Below, piece by piece: positions 1 through 8,334 of a stretch of DNA of 64,000 bases. This stretch comes from Pontibacter anaerobius (GTDB lineage Bacteria > Bacteroidota > Bacteroidia > Cytophagales > Hymenobacteraceae). The stretch lies in the NCBI RefSeq assembly GCF_026241195.1, contig NZ_JAPFQO010000014.1:51842-115841 (forward strand), in the 5' to 3' direction. Within the stretch, counting starts at the first letter, position 1, and every line of letters begins with the position of its first letter. Both the position numbers and the translations under genes were made by a program. Below the pieces are notes generated by a model. It was not told the DNA's origin. It made no database searches and saw only the letters and a program-made list of their open reading frames with translations.

Positions 1-984
1 ACTAAAACAGAAGTATGCTCCGGCAGCGAAGTTGGGTACAGTGTGGCGCAGGTAACAGGTGCAACAGGGTATACCTGGACGGTGCCAAACGGCTGGATGA
101 TAACATCAGGCCAAGGGACAAGCAGTATTACAGTTATTGTAGGATCTCAGTCCGGAAATATATCAGTATCTGCTCATAACCAGTGCGGTGTAAGCGCGGC
201 ACAAATGATGAATGTGGAGATAGACACGCCTGTTGCCCCTGCAGTGGTTGCTGTTCGCAACTGTGAGGACGGAAGCGTAACCTTGCAGGCCTCCGGAGCC
301 TGGGCAGAAAGCGCTTACTACTGGTACACCTCCGCCACTGGCAAGGAGTATGTTGCTACAGGATCATCCTATAAAACGGACCCGCTAACAGCCACTACTA
401 CATATTACGCTTCCCTGGAGACGAGAGGCGGCTGTGAGGGGCCAAGGACTGCAATCACCGTGCAGGCTTACCCAGTACCAACTGTAACTGCCGGACCAGA
501 TGAGACTGTTTGTGCTGATGCGGCAGCTTTGCAGCTTACAGGTTTTAGCCCTGAAGACTACGGATCATGGTCAGGCGCGGGAGTATCAACAGAAGGCATT
601 TTTAACCCTCAGCTTGTAGGGCCTGGCGTTTATGAGTTAACCTATACTTACAGTTATCCTTCGGAGTGTGCCTATACCGCCACAAAAAACATAACCGTTA
701 CCACCTGCACCGGGCTCCCGGAGAGCAGGCTGGCAGCCGAACTTATACTTTACCCCAACCCGACCCGGGCAGAGACACAAGTGGTGCTGCCGCTGCTAAA
801 AGCGACGGGTTTAACACTGCGCCTCCTGGATGCCAAGGGACAGCAGTTGCATGAGCAAGTTTACCCAAATGTGCACGGCGAGTTTAAGCAGGTGATGGAT
901 CTAAGAAATAAGCCCAAGGGCATTTACCTGCTTCAGCTAATTCTGGATGATGGTGTAATCACAAAGCGGTTGATGAAGGAGTAA
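1..984 (+). CDS. Secreted multidomain protein with type IX secretion C-terminal domain (5' end outside window)
   Basis: The frame is open from base 1, so the protein continues upstream; the first in-frame alternative start (GTG at 43) is probably internal. The visible part holds Ig/PKD-like beta-sandwich repeats: a segment with TWTVPNGW, one with a YYWYTSATG strand, and one beginning DETVCADAA and containing GSWSGAG. Short linkers and paired cysteines separate them. The last ~80 residues form a type A T9SS sorting domain, with LYPNPTRAETQVVL, a central LLDAKGQQL strand and a KGIYLLQL strand before the C-terminal KRLMKE. Such proteins are exported by Sec and then by the Bacteroidota-specific type IX system to the cell surface or medium. 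The passenger function cannot be told from this piece. A hairpin terminator follows. Confidence 0.85.
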   Translation, partial: TKTEVCSGSEVGYSVAQVTGATGYTWTVPNGWMITSGQGTSSITVIVGSQSGNISVSAHNQCGVSAAQMMNVEIDTPVAPAVVAVRNCEDGSVTLQASGAWAESAYYWYTSATGKEYVATGSSYKTDPLTATTTYYASLETRGGCEGPRTAITVQAYPVPTVTAGPDETVCADAAALQLTGFSPEDYGSWSGAGVSTEGIFNPQLVGPGVYELTYTYSYPSECAYTATKNITVTTCTGLPESRLAAELILYPNPTRAETQVVLPLLKATGLTLRLLDAKGQQLHEQVYPNVHGEFKQVMDLRNKPKGIYLLQLILDDGVITKRLMKE

Positions 985-1007
985 TACCTGCTTCGTACCG
1001 TCTTTAT

Positions 1008-1043
1008 AAAAGAACAGGCTGCTATTCAGCGGGCTGTTCTTTT
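1008..1043 (+). terminator. Rho-independent terminator of the T9SS protein gene
   Basis: Ten-base perfect stem AAAAGAACAG / CTGTTCTTTT with a 16-nt loop, ending in T's, 24 bases after the stop codon. Confidence 0.7.
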
Positions 1044-1060
1044 ATTACCCAAACATATCG

Positions 1061-1068
1061 TACCTTTG
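1061..1068 (+). promoter_or_regulatory. Putative Bacteroidota -7 box upstream of rimO
   Basis: TACCTTTG matches the TAnnTTTG -7 consensus and lies 82 bases before the rimO start, after the preceding terminator. I see no convincing -33 TTG at the expected spacing, so this is tentative. Confidence 0.35.
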
Positions 1069-1149
1069 CCAGCTGGTTTCCGAAACGAACTAATACAGAC
1101 CCGCAATGGTTTTCAGTTACTGAAGATTAACGCGTTAATACATAGCTAA

Positions 1150-2463
1150 GTGAAAGTAAGATCTCTAAAGAAAGATAAGGTAAACGTAATTACACTGGGT
1201 TGCTCTAAAAACCTGGTGGATTCGGAAGTACTGATGGGGCAGCTGCGCGCCAATGAGTTTGAGGTGGCGCATGAGTCTGAGAACGACGATTCTAACATTA
1301 TCATCGTGAACACCTGCGGCTTTATCGACAATGCCAAACAGGAGTCTATCGATACCATTCTGCGCTACGCCGAGGCCAAAGAGTCCGGGCAGATCGACAA
1401 GCTGTACGTAACCGGGTGTTTATCGCAGCGCTACAAGGACTCGCTGGAGGAGGAGATTCCGCAGGTGGACGCCTACTTCGGCACGCTGGAGCTGCCGCAG
1501 CTGCTCAAGAAGCTAGAGGCTGACTACAAGCACGAGCTGATCGGGGAGCGCCTGATCACCACGCCTTCGCACTTCGCTTACTTTAAGATTGCCGAGGGCT
1601 GTAACCGCCCTTGCTCGTTCTGCGCCATCCCGCTGATGCGCGGCAAGCACGTAGACCGCCCGATTGAGGATTTGGTGAAGGAGGCTAAGCGCCTGGCAAG
1701 TATGGGTACGAAGGAACTGGTGCTGATTGCCCAGGACCTAACTTACTATGGCCTGCAGCACTACGGTGAGCGTAAGCTGGCAGATCTTTTAAGAAACCTT
1801 TCGGATGTGGAAGGCATTGACTGGATCCGAATGCAGTATGCCTACCCGTCGCAGTTTCCGATGGAGGTTTTTGATGTGATGAACGAGCGTGAGAACATCT
1901 GTAAATACCTGGACATGCCGCTGCAGCACATCTCGGACAACATGCTCAAGACCATGCGCCGTGGCATTAGCAAGCGTCGCACTATCGAGTTGGTAGACCA
2001 GATCCGCCAGCGCGTGCCAGACATCGCCCTGAGAACAACCCTGATCGCCGGTCACCCGGGCGAGACGGAGCAGGATTTCCAGGAGCTGTATGACTGGGTA
2101 GAGGAAACACGCTTTGACAGGCTCGGCATCTTTACGTACTCGCATGAGGATAACACGCACTCTTATACTTTGGAGGACAACGTGCCGGAAGAAGTGAAGC
2201 AGGAGCGCGCCGACGCCATCATGGAGCTGCAGCAGGGCATCTCAGTGGAGCTGAACGAGGAGAAGATCGGCAAGACCTACAAGGTGCTTTTCGACCGTAA
2301 GGAGAGTGGCTACTTCGTGGGCCGCACCCAGTACGACTCTCCGGAGGTAGACAACGAGGTACTCGTACCAGCCGACAGCAACTACGTACGCCTCGGCGAC
2401 TTCGCCAACGTGAAGATTACCGACGCGTCTGATTTTGATTTGTATGGTGAGGTGGTCGTGTAA
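1150..2463 (+). CDS. rimO: Ribosomal protein S12 methylthiotransferase RimO
   Basis: This radical-SAM methylthiotransferase (437 aa, normal length) modifies the conserved aspartate of ribosomal protein S12. The N-terminal MTTase domain has the three cluster cysteines C18, C56 and C90 (TLGCSKN, NTCGF, VTGCLSQ). The radical-SAM CxxxCxxC motif is C151-C155-C158 in AEGCNRPCSFC, and a C-terminal TRAM domain follows. The IALRTTLIAGHPGET segment is typical of RimO rather than MiaB. The start is GTG, immediately followed by KVRSLKKDKVNVITLGC. The stop codon directly abuts the left copy of a 35-bp inverted repeat (2464). Confidence 0.95.
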   Translation: MKVRSLKKDKVNVITLGCSKNLVDSEVLMGQLRANEFEVAHESENDDSNIIIVNTCGFIDNAKQESIDTILRYAEAKESGQIDKLYVTGCLSQRYKDSLEEEIPQVDAYFGTLELPQLLKKLEADYKHELIGERLITTPSHFAYFKIAEGCNRPCSFCAIPLMRGKHVDRPIEDLVKEAKRLASMGTKELVLIAQDLTYYGLQHYGERKLADLLRNLSDVEGIDWIRMQYAYPSQFPMEVFDVMNERENICKYLDMPLQHISDNMLKTMRRGISKRRTIELVDQIRQRVPDIALRTTLIAGHPGETEQDFQELYDWVEETRFDRLGIFTYSHEDNTHSYTLEDNVPEEVKQERADAIMELQQGISVELNEEKIGKTYKVLFDRKESGYFVGRTQYDSPEVDNEVLVPADSNYVRLGDFANVKITDASDFDLYGEVVV

Positions 2464-2498
2464 GACCTCCCCCTGCCCCCTCCTAAAAACAGGAGGGG
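2464..2498 (+). repeat. Left 35-bp inverted repeat (C-rich hairpin family)
   Basis: Begins GACCTCCCCCTGCC and ends in the hairpin CCCCTCCT-AAAAAC-AGGAGGGG (8-bp stem, 6-nt loop). It matches the reverse complement of 2981-3015 over all 35 bases. It starts directly after the rimO TAA. Confidence 0.9.
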
Positions 2499-2515
2499 GT
2501 GTGAAGATACTTTTA

Positions 2516-2551
2516 AAAAGCCCTTTCCATTTTAAGATGGAAAGGGCTTTT
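2516..2551. terminator. Hairpin terminator downstream of rimO
   Basis: A 15-bp perfect stem (2516-2530 with 2537-2551; core AAGCCCTTTCCAT) and a 6-nt loop, flanked by A's and T's so it could work in both directions. It sits inside the inverted-repeat unit, between the left repeat and the DUF559 ORF. Confidence 0.75.
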
Positions 2552-2604
2552 GCTTTTTGGAACAGTATGAATGGGATTGCTGTTTGCTGGAAAAGTATAC
2601 GTCT

Positions 2605-2976
2605 ATGCGGAAAGACCAATTGCACAGTATGCCTAATCTGAGGCAAGAGCGATCTTTTTTAAGGTGTAACATGACTCCTGCAGAGAAAGAGTTGTGGAGG
2701 TTGCTGCGGAAACACAAGTTGGCAGGCCGCAAATTCAGAAGACAGCACAGTATCGGCAGTTATATTGTAGATTTTTACTGTGCCGCCGAGAAATTAGTAT
2801 TAGAAGTTGATGGTTCTGTGCACGACACACCCGATGCTATTGCAAATGATTTAATGAGAAATGAAACCTTGCAACATTTGGGCTACAAAGTCATCCGCAT
2901 CAGAAACAGTGAAGTTTTCGAACACCCAGAACTGGTGCTACAAAGAATCGCCTCGATGTTTAGCAAAAACTACTAG
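2605..2976 (+). CDS. DUF559 family endonuclease-domain protein
   Basis: About 123 aa from ATG 2605. An upstream TTG at 2557 would add 16 residues that overlap the terminator and look unlike the family. Recognisable DUF559 features, in order, are MTPAEKELWRLLR, GRKFRRQHSIGSYIVDFYC, LVLEVDGSVH, and GYKVIRIRNSEV near the end. This family has a Vsr-like PD-(D/E)XK fold. The VDF aspartate and the EVD acidic pair are the likely metal ligands. Its substrate is unknown. The gene lies between two identical 35-bp inverted repeats, which suggests, as inference only, that the nuclease acts on those hairpins or travels with them. Confidence 0.85.
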   Translation: MRKDQLHSMPNLRQERSFLRCNMTPAEKELWRLLRKHKLAGRKFRRQHSIGSYIVDFYCAAEKLVLEVDGSVHDTPDAIANDLMRNETLQHLGYKVIRIRNSEVFEHPELVLQRIASMFSKNY

Positions 2977-2980
2977 CGTA

Positions 2981-3015
2981 CCCCTCCTGTTTTTAGGAGG
3001 GGGCAGGGGGAGGTC
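2981..3015 (-). repeat. Right 35-bp inverted repeat (C-rich hairpin family)
   Basis: Exact reverse complement of 2464-2498. It carries the same CCCCTCCT/AGGAGGGG hairpin followed by GGCAGGGGGAGGTC. Its final bases overlap the TGA stop (3014-3016 on the complement) of the PH-domain gene. Confidence 0.9.
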
Positions 3016-3391
3016 ATAATACATACCTGCTCAGCACCCTATAAGCCTCGTTTATATTATCACCCTTCCGGAAGTCCTGCTTGATGGTTGGCTCTGACTC
3101 GCCGGTGAGCCAGATCTTGAGCTCTGCGTCCAGGTCTGCAATGCCGGCGCTCTCTTTGGAGAACATCTTAATGCTGCCGTAAGGTATACTTTGGTAATCC
3201 ACCTTCGTGCCGGTGAGGCCCTGCTTGTTTACAAGTATAAGCCGTTTGTTGGTGAACACGAGCATGTCGCGGATCAGCTTGTAGGCCCGCTCGATGCGCT
3301 CGTCGTCAATCAGGATGGGCTGAAACTCCCTGGACAGTTTTTCGATGGACACCTCGGAGGCGTGGCCCATCATACCGCTTAATAATCCCAT
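3014..3391 (-). CDS. PH domain-containing protein
   Basis: About 125 aa from an ATG at 3391 (MGLLSGMMGHASEVSIEKL). The longer frame to 3493 adds a non-homologous leader. The pattern of an N-terminal helix, then ILIDDERIERAYKLIRDMLVFTNKRLILVNKQG and the SIPYGSIKMFSKE strand, is typical of bacterial PH-like (bPH) proteins, in which the line 'DMLVFTNKRLI' is diagnostic. The role is unknown; relatives are small soluble proteins. It converges on rimO and the DUF559 unit, and its TGA overlaps the right repeat. The 260 bases between its start and bshC hold no gene that I can see. Confidence 0.75.
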   Translation of the reverse strand: MGLLSGMMGHASEVSIEKLSREFQPILIDDERIERAYKLIRDMLVFTNKRLILVNKQGLTGTKVDYQSIPYGSIKMFSKESAGIADLDAELKIWLTGESEPTIKQDFRKGDNINEAYRVLSRYVL

Positions 3392-3651
3392 GAGTATAGA
3401 AGTATAGGTTAGAAAAGTTATCTCCTGCTGTACGATTGATGGCGGAATAGTTTTCGCCATTACCCGATTTGAGCAGGTGCAACTACTGCTCATGCCCCTC
3501 TTCCTGCTTTCTATCGTATCATCTGCAAAACAAGAAATAAAACCTTTACTTTGTGCCGAAGCGGCAAAGTATAAATTAGCCGCAACACATTTCGGGCTAA
3601 ACTGTTAAAAGGGCTACACCTACGGCTACAAAGCAGATGGAAGTACAAACC

Positions 3652-5217
3652 ATGAAAATCACGAAGCTAGACTACGCCGCCACGGGCGCGTTTTCCAAGA
3701 CCATAACCGATTACCTTTGTTGTAGCGAGCAGTTGCAACCATTCTACAACCGCTTCCCGACCTTGGAAACCTTCGGGACCCAGCTGAAGGAGAAAAGCTT
3801 TAGCGGCGCGCAGCGGAAAACCCTGCACCAGGCACTGCAGGAGCAGTATACTTCCATCTCTGAGGTAAATCCCAAAGTGCAGGAGAACATTGATCTGCTG
3901 CAGCAGCCAAACACCTACACCGTTACCACCGGGCACCAGCTCAACATTTTTACCGGCCCGCTATACTTTGTGTATAAAATCATCACGGCCATCAACACCT
4001 GCCGCCAGCTAAAAGAGCAGTACCCCGACTATAACTTTGTGCCGGTATACTGGATGGCCACCGAAGACCACGACTTTGCCGAGATCAACCACTTTAACCT
4101 GTTCGGGAAAAAGTATACCTGGCAGAGCGAGCAAACCGGCGCCGTGGGCCGCTTCTCCACCAAAGACATGGAGCCGCTGCTGGCAGACCTGCCGGAGGCA
4201 TACCCGGTGTTTGAGGACGCCTACCGCAATAGCAGGAACCTGGCGGACGCCACCCGTGCCATCACGCATTCCCTGTTCGGGGACTATGGCCTGGTAAGTA
4301 TAGACGGCGACGACAAATTGCTGAAAAAGGCCCTGATCCCGGTGGTGGAGCAGGAACTGACCGAGCAGCTCTCGAACCGTCTGGTGGAAGAGACGAGCCA
4401 GCAGTTGGAGGAACTGGGCTACAAACCGCAGGTATACTCCCGCGAGATCAACATGTTTTACCTGACCGACGGCCTGCGCGAACGCATTGTGCAGGAAGGG
4501 AGCAAGTATAAAATCCTGAACACCAACCTAAGTTATACGTTGGAGGAACTGCAGCAGGAGGCGCAGGAGCATCCGGAGCGCTTTAGCCCAAATGTTATAC
4601 TTCGCCCGCTGTATGAAGAGCTGATACTGCCGAACTTGGCCTACATCGGCGGTGGTGCCGAGGTGACGTACTGGTTCCAGCTCAAGAAGCTGTTTGCAAA
4701 GTATAACCTGGCCTTCCCGCTGCTGATGCTACGCAACTCGGCCCTATACATTAACCGCAGTAACGCCAGCCGCATGCACAAGCTGGGCCTGCAGCCACAA
4801 GACCTGTTCCAGGATTACCAGGAGCTGAAGAAGCAACTCTCCGGCCAGCTGCACGAGGAGGAGATAAACCTGGAGGCGCAGCGCGAGGCTGTGGCCGCCG
4901 CCTTTACCGAGGTAGAGAAGCTGGCCGAAAGTATAGACCCGACCCTGCAGAAAGCCGTGGGAGCCGAGGCGCAGAAAACCATCAATTCGCTGCAGATGCT
5001 CGAGAAGAAGATATCCAAGGCCCGCGACAGCAAACACGAGCAGACCTTTAAGCAACTGGAGAACCTGAAGGATAAACTTTTCCCGGGCGGAACGCTGCAG
5101 GAGCGCAAGGATAACCTGCTTACTTTCCAGACGAACAACCCTGACTTTATACCTGCCCTGGTAGAGGCTTTCGAGCCGCTGGAGTTTAAATTTACCGTAC
5201 TGGAGGAAGAGGCGTAA
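3652..5217 (+). CDS. bshC: Bacillithiol biosynthesis cysteine-adding enzyme BshC
   Basis: BshC adds cysteine to glucosaminyl-malate (GlcN-Mal) in the last step of bacillithiol synthesis. About 521 aa from ATG 3652 (MKITKLDYAATGAFS); an ATG 15 bases earlier is also possible. Family signatures are TTGHQLNIFTGP, VPVYWMATEDHDFAEI (HIGH-type nucleotidyltransferase-like core), AYIGGGAEVTYWFQLK, and a C-terminal coiled coil (about 390-480) rich in Glu, Lys and Gln. The stop overlaps the start of the next gene (TAATG), so the two are probably co-translated. The gene contains eight AAGTATA/TATACTT heptamers. Confidence 0.95.
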   Translation: MKITKLDYAATGAFSKTITDYLCCSEQLQPFYNRFPTLETFGTQLKEKSFSGAQRKTLHQALQEQYTSISEVNPKVQENIDLLQQPNTYTVTTGHQLNIFTGPLYFVYKIITAINTCRQLKEQYPDYNFVPVYWMATEDHDFAEINHFNLFGKKYTWQSEQTGAVGRFSTKDMEPLLADLPEAYPVFEDAYRNSRNLADATRAITHSLFGDYGLVSIDGDDKLLKKALIPVVEQELTEQLSNRLVEETSQQLEELGYKPQVYSREINMFYLTDGLRERIVQEGSKYKILNTNLSYTLEELQQEAQEHPERFSPNVILRPLYEELILPNLAYIGGGAEVTYWFQLKKLFAKYNLAFPLLMLRNSALYINRSNASRMHKLGLQPQDLFQDYQELKKQLSGQLHEEEINLEAQREAVAAAFTEVEKLAESIDPTLQKAVGAEAQKTINSLQMLEKKISKARDSKHEQTFKQLENLKDKLFPGGTLQERKDNLLTFQTNNPDFIPALVEAFEPLEFKFTVLEEEA

Positions 5218-5795
5218 TGCTGAAGGCGGAGTTACGCAAACACATGCTGCGGCAGCGGCGCACCCTGCCACAGGAAGAGGTGCAGCAGCGCAGCGAACGT
5301 ATAGCCGAAGTGTTTTTCCGTCACTTTCCGTTGCAGGTAGGCCAAACGGTGCATGTATTCCTGCCCATCATCAAGAACAACGAGGTCAACACCTGGAGCA
5401 TCATCAACCGGCTGCGGCAGGAGCACCCCGAAGTGCGGGTAGCGGTGCCGGTAACCGATGTGGAACAGAACGTGCTTACGCACCACCACCTGACCGATGA
5501 GGCCGTGCTGATAGAAAACAACTGGGGCATACCCGAGCCGCAGGACGCGCACATTATACACGCCCAGGAGGTGGATGTGGTGCTGGTGCCGCTGCTGGCT
5601 TTCGATAAGGCGGGCCACCGTGTGGGCTACGGCAAAGGCTTCTACGACCGGTTTTTGGCCGACTGCCGCCCGGATGTGCTGAAGATTGGACTCTCGCTGG
5701 AGCCGCCCGTGGAAAACATAGCTGACCCTAACCCGTTTGATGTGCCGCTGGATGCCGTGGTGATGCCGCACGGGGTATGGTGGGCTTCAGAATAA
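5217..5795 (+). CDS. 5-formyltetrahydrofolate cyclo-ligase
   Basis: 192 aa. The enzyme uses ATP to convert 5-formyl-THF to 5,10-methenyl-THF in folate recycling. It shows the N-terminal LRKHMLRQRRTLP helix, the basic start typical of the family, and the glycine-rich VPLLAFDKAGHRVGYGKGFYDRFL motif that binds nucleotide and folate. Length is normal. Its ATG overlaps the bshC stop codon by one base, which indicates translational coupling. No hairpin terminator is visible after it; a T-run follows at about 5807. Confidence 0.92.
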   Translation: MLKAELRKHMLRQRRTLPQEEVQQRSERIAEVFFRHFPLQVGQTVHVFLPIIKNNEVNTWSIINRLRQEHPEVRVAVPVTDVEQNVLTHHHLTDEAVLIENNWGIPEPQDAHIIHAQEVDVVLVPLLAFDKAGHRVGYGKGFYDRFLADCRPDVLKIGLSLEPPVENIADPNPFDVPLDAVVMPHGVWWASE

Positions 5796-5879
5796 CAACA
5801 GGTAAATTTTTTTTAATAAATATATTTGTAGAAACAAACGTATAGCCCTCTAAGGCTTATTTTTTAATAAGCTATGTTG

Positions 5880-5887
5880 TACTTTTG
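5880..5887 (+). promoter_or_regulatory. Putative -7 box for the TetR gene
   Basis: TACTTTTG fits TAnnTTTG and lies 82 bases before the TetR start. A second possible box, TATATTTG, is at 5821-5828. Neither has a clear -33 element. Confidence 0.35.
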
Positions 5888-5969
5888 TAATTCGCCTTGG
5901 CCGGTGCAGGCGCACAGGCCTGCCATACCTGTTGCTGATGTAAGGAAAATCCGTTATTTTAGTAAGAAG

Positions 5970-6506
5970 ATGCCCAAAACCAAGAAAGAAATCATTCTAG
6001 ACACCGCATTAAACCTCTTTGCAGAAAAAGGGTACGATGCCACCCCAACCAGCCAGATAGCCAAAGCGGCTGGCGTATCAGAAGGCCTTATATTTAAGCA
6101 CTACATCAGCAAGGAAAACCTGCTGGATGCAGTTGTAAAAGCGGGTTATAGGCGCATTACCGAGAAGAGTAAGAAATCGGTGGAGGAGAATGACCCGGCC
6201 AAGCTGATCAGCAATGTGCTGGACATGCCGCAGAAGCTGGTGGAGGACGAGCGGGATTTCTGGCGGATGCAGTTCCGGATGGTGGACGAGGAAGTGGCGC
6301 AGCGGCACCACCAGCGTTATTTGAACTCTGTAAAGGCCAAGCTGGTAGAGGCGTTCCGGAAGCTGGGGCATAAGGAGCCCGAGCTGGAGACGGAGATCCT
6401 GATGCTGTTGGTGGAGGGACTCTGGAGAGCCTACCTGACCAACGAGGATAAAACCCATTTCGCTAAAATGCTGGACCTGACAAAGGCAAAGTTCATCAAC
6501 CAATAA
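5970..6506 (+). CDS. TetR/AcrR family transcriptional regulator
   Basis: 178 aa from ATG 5970 (MPKTKKEIILDTALNLFAEKG). The longer frame upstream crosses the putative promoter and is not homologous. The N-terminal DNA-binding domain has the TetR signature ATPTSQIAKAAGVSEGLIFKHYISKENLL, with a helix-turn-helix at about residues 27-46. The C-terminal ligand-binding helices have no recognisable specificity. It stands alone between terminators, so its targets cannot be inferred from neighbours. Confidence 0.9.
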   Translation: MPKTKKEIILDTALNLFAEKGYDATPTSQIAKAAGVSEGLIFKHYISKENLLDAVVKAGYRRITEKSKKSVEENDPAKLISNVLDMPQKLVEDERDFWRMQFRMVDEEVAQRHHQRYLNSVKAKLVEAFRKLGHKEPELETEILMLLVEGLWRAYLTNEDKTHFAKMLDLTKAKFINQ

Positions 6507-6533
6507 GCTGAAGTATAAACCAGCATCATACTA

Positions 6534-6576
6534 AAACAGAAGAGCCTCCCGGCGCAACCGGGAGGCTCTTCTGTTT
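6534..6576. terminator. Bidirectional terminator
   Basis: A 19-bp perfect stem (6534-6552 with 6558-6576; core AGAGCCTCCCGG) and 5-nt loop, between the converging TetR gene and the gene at 6596. Confidence 0.85.
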
Positions 6577-6595
6577 CTTATCCTGTAAAAACGCC

Positions 6596-6904
6596 TTAGC
6601 CTTTGTACACGATGTTGAATTTCTTCAGCTCATCCACCGGTCCGAAGTGCTGCTTCTCGATGGTTCTGCCGCGGCGCTTCAGGTGTACCTCCACTGGGGC
6701 CATGGTTCTGGTCATGTCGGAGTTAATCACCTTTACGTAAAATTTTCTGGCTTCTTCAGAGGCACCTTTCTCGAAAGTGTGCTTTTGCTGGTTGCCGTTT
6801 ACCGGTAGTCCCGGAATTACCTGGTAAGAGGTGCAAACCACTTCATACTTAGGAAGAAACGGTTTGATGATGCTGGAAGATACTTTTCTAAGTAAGCTTT
6901 TCAT
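6596..6904 (-). CDS. Conserved hypothetical protein, 102 aa
   Basis: Small basic protein starting MKSLLRKVSSSIIKPFLPKYEV. The body looks like a single alpha/beta domain (VVCTSYQVIPGL, KFYVKVINSDMTRTMAPVEVHLKRRG). There is no signal peptide or membrane segment, and I do not recognise a family. Coding potential is supported by composition like its neighbours', its own upstream spacer, and a shared bidirectional terminator after the stop. The 222 bases upstream (6905-7127) show no gene. Confidence 0.7.
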   Translation of the reverse strand: MKSLLRKVSSSIIKPFLPKYEVVCTSYQVIPGLPVNGNQQKHTFEKGASEEARKFYVKVINSDMTRTMAPVEVHLKRRGRTIEKQHFGPVDELKKFNIVYKG

Positions 6905-7127
6905 ATAGTAAACATTTAGGGGATGCTTCTTCTACACTGCAATGTAGCGTTTTATTTATTATTTCAAAGTATGGCGGCTGCAAAAAAGTGCAATTTAGTC
7001 CCTAACTATTTCGTTGTGGATTAGGTTCATCTTTGATCAGGACAAAATGCAAAAAAGTGTCGTGCAGCCTAAGCGGCTTGTTTCCAACACAAGAGGCAGG
7101 CAAAGTATAAGCGGTGTTAAAGTATAA

Positions 7128-8240
7128 CTATTTGGTTGTCAGGGTGTCGGGTTGCTTGCCCTCCTTCTGTGCCTCTTCCACCCCTTCCTGTATCGTTTCT
7201 ACCGCCTCTTCGTGGGTATCCTCGTCCGGGGCTGGGGCTACCTGCTCATACTTCTCGTCCGGCTCATAGCTCAGTGTCACAAAAATTGGGAAGTGGTCCG
7301 AGTTGATACCCTTCAGCCTTTTCATCTCCACCAGCTTGAAATGGTTGGAGTGGAAAATGTGGTCGAGGGGCCAGCGGAACATAGGGTAGTGGGCATGGTA
7401 GGTGCTAAAGAAGCCGCGGCCCACGCGCGGGTCCAGCAGCTGGCTTACCTCCTGGAAAAGCCGCGTGGTAGGCGACCAGGCCACATCATTAAAATCGCCG
7501 GCCACCACCACAGGGTATTTCGAGTCGGCCACCTCTCTGCCTACTATAATGATCTCTGCGTCGCGCTTACGCGAGTGCTCTTCCTCGGTAGGCACCGGCG
7601 GCTTGGGATGCACCCCCCTAAACTCAATCCAGGCGCCGCTGCGAAGCTGCATATACGTTTTAATGGATGGGATCTCATCATCCAGGATATAGCTGACCTT
7701 CTTCTGGCGGAGGGGCAGCTTGCTGTACAGGTGCATGCCGTAGGTGTTGGGTAGCGGCACCTCCACGCGGTAAGGGTAGGCTTTGGTAACCTCCTTCAGG
7801 CCTTCCTGCCACGCCGAGTCAGACTCCAGCGCCAGCAGTACATCCGGCTCATAGCTGTTTACCATTTCTATAAGATGGCTGTACGCTGTGTTAGTCATCA
7901 GCACATTAGAAACCAGGATGCTCAGGTGGGTGGTGTCGGAAAGGTCGCGCTCGGTCTGCTCCGTCTGCACCGGCGAAAGTATGGTGTAGGGGTAAATGTT
8001 GATCGATTGGTAAACCACAACGGTAACCAGCGTGAAAAGCAGCAACTTGCCCCTTTTGCGGTGCTGGTAATCGAAAAAGTAAAACAGCACCAGGCTAATG
8101 ACGGCCAGGAAGAAAAGCTGCAGCCTCGGGAAATCGAAAACACGCACATACCATTCTTCTGAGGAGAAAAGCGGGATCACGGTACCGATGACAGCGATAG
8201 CTGCCAGGGCGCGGATCAGAATAATAAATGCTTGTTTCAT
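7128..8240 (-). CDS. Membrane-anchored endonuclease/exonuclease/phosphatase (EEP) family protein
   Basis: 370 aa. The N-terminus has about three membrane segments (residues 5-85, e.g. AAIAVIGTVIPLF and LFFLAVISLVLFYFF), followed by an EEP domain that probably faces the periplasm. EEP motifs appear in order: LVSNVLMTN (Asn), LLALESDSAW (Glu), FRGVHPKPP (His), VVAGDFNDVAWS (Asp/Asn), LDHIFHSNHF and NSDHFPIFVTL (Asp-His). All key residues are present, so it should be an active metal-dependent phosphodiesterase or nuclease. The substrate is unknown. The tail is acidic and probably disordered. Confidence 0.85.
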   Translation of the reverse strand: MKQAFIILIRALAAIAVIGTVIPLFSSEEWYVRVFDFPRLQLFFLAVISLVLFYFFDYQHRKRGKLLLFTLVTVVVYQSINIYPYTILSPVQTEQTERDLSDTTHLSILVSNVLMTNTAYSHLIEMVNSYEPDVLLALESDSAWQEGLKEVTKAYPYRVEVPLPNTYGMHLYSKLPLRQKKVSYILDDEIPSIKTYMQLRSGAWIEFRGVHPKPPVPTEEEHSRKRDAEIIIVGREVADSKYPVVVAGDFNDVAWSPTTRLFQEVSQLLDPRVGRGFFSTYHAHYPMFRWPLDHIFHSNHFKLVEMKRLKGINSDHFPIFVTLSYEPDEKYEQVAPAPDEDTHEEAVETIQEGVEEAQKEGKQPDTLTTK

Positions 8241-8334
8241 AAGGGCTAGATTATTACCGCCTGCCGTGCAGAGGCTTTGGGTGGTGCCAACCGCTTTTCA
8301 AAGTTACTGCAACAGCCCTGCACCATAACCTGCA

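Larger units (their letters stand above)
2464..3015. mobile_element. DUF559 gene unit bracketed by perfect 35-bp inverted repeats
   Basis: A 552-bp segment whose first 35 bases (2464-2498) are the exact reverse complement of its last 35 (2981-3015). Between them lie a terminator hairpin and one small nuclease-like ORF. The left repeat begins on the base after the rimO stop codon. The right repeat overlaps the stop codon of the converging PH-domain gene. The unit could be a small mobile element, or two solo repeats that inserted behind converging genes. The C-rich hairpin at its ends recurs alone at about nine other sites in the window. Confidence 0.55.

Noticed and set aside
3392..3493. 34-residue N-terminal extension of the PH-domain gene.
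   Set aside because: It does not look like the family start, and ATG 3391 gives a normal PH protein.
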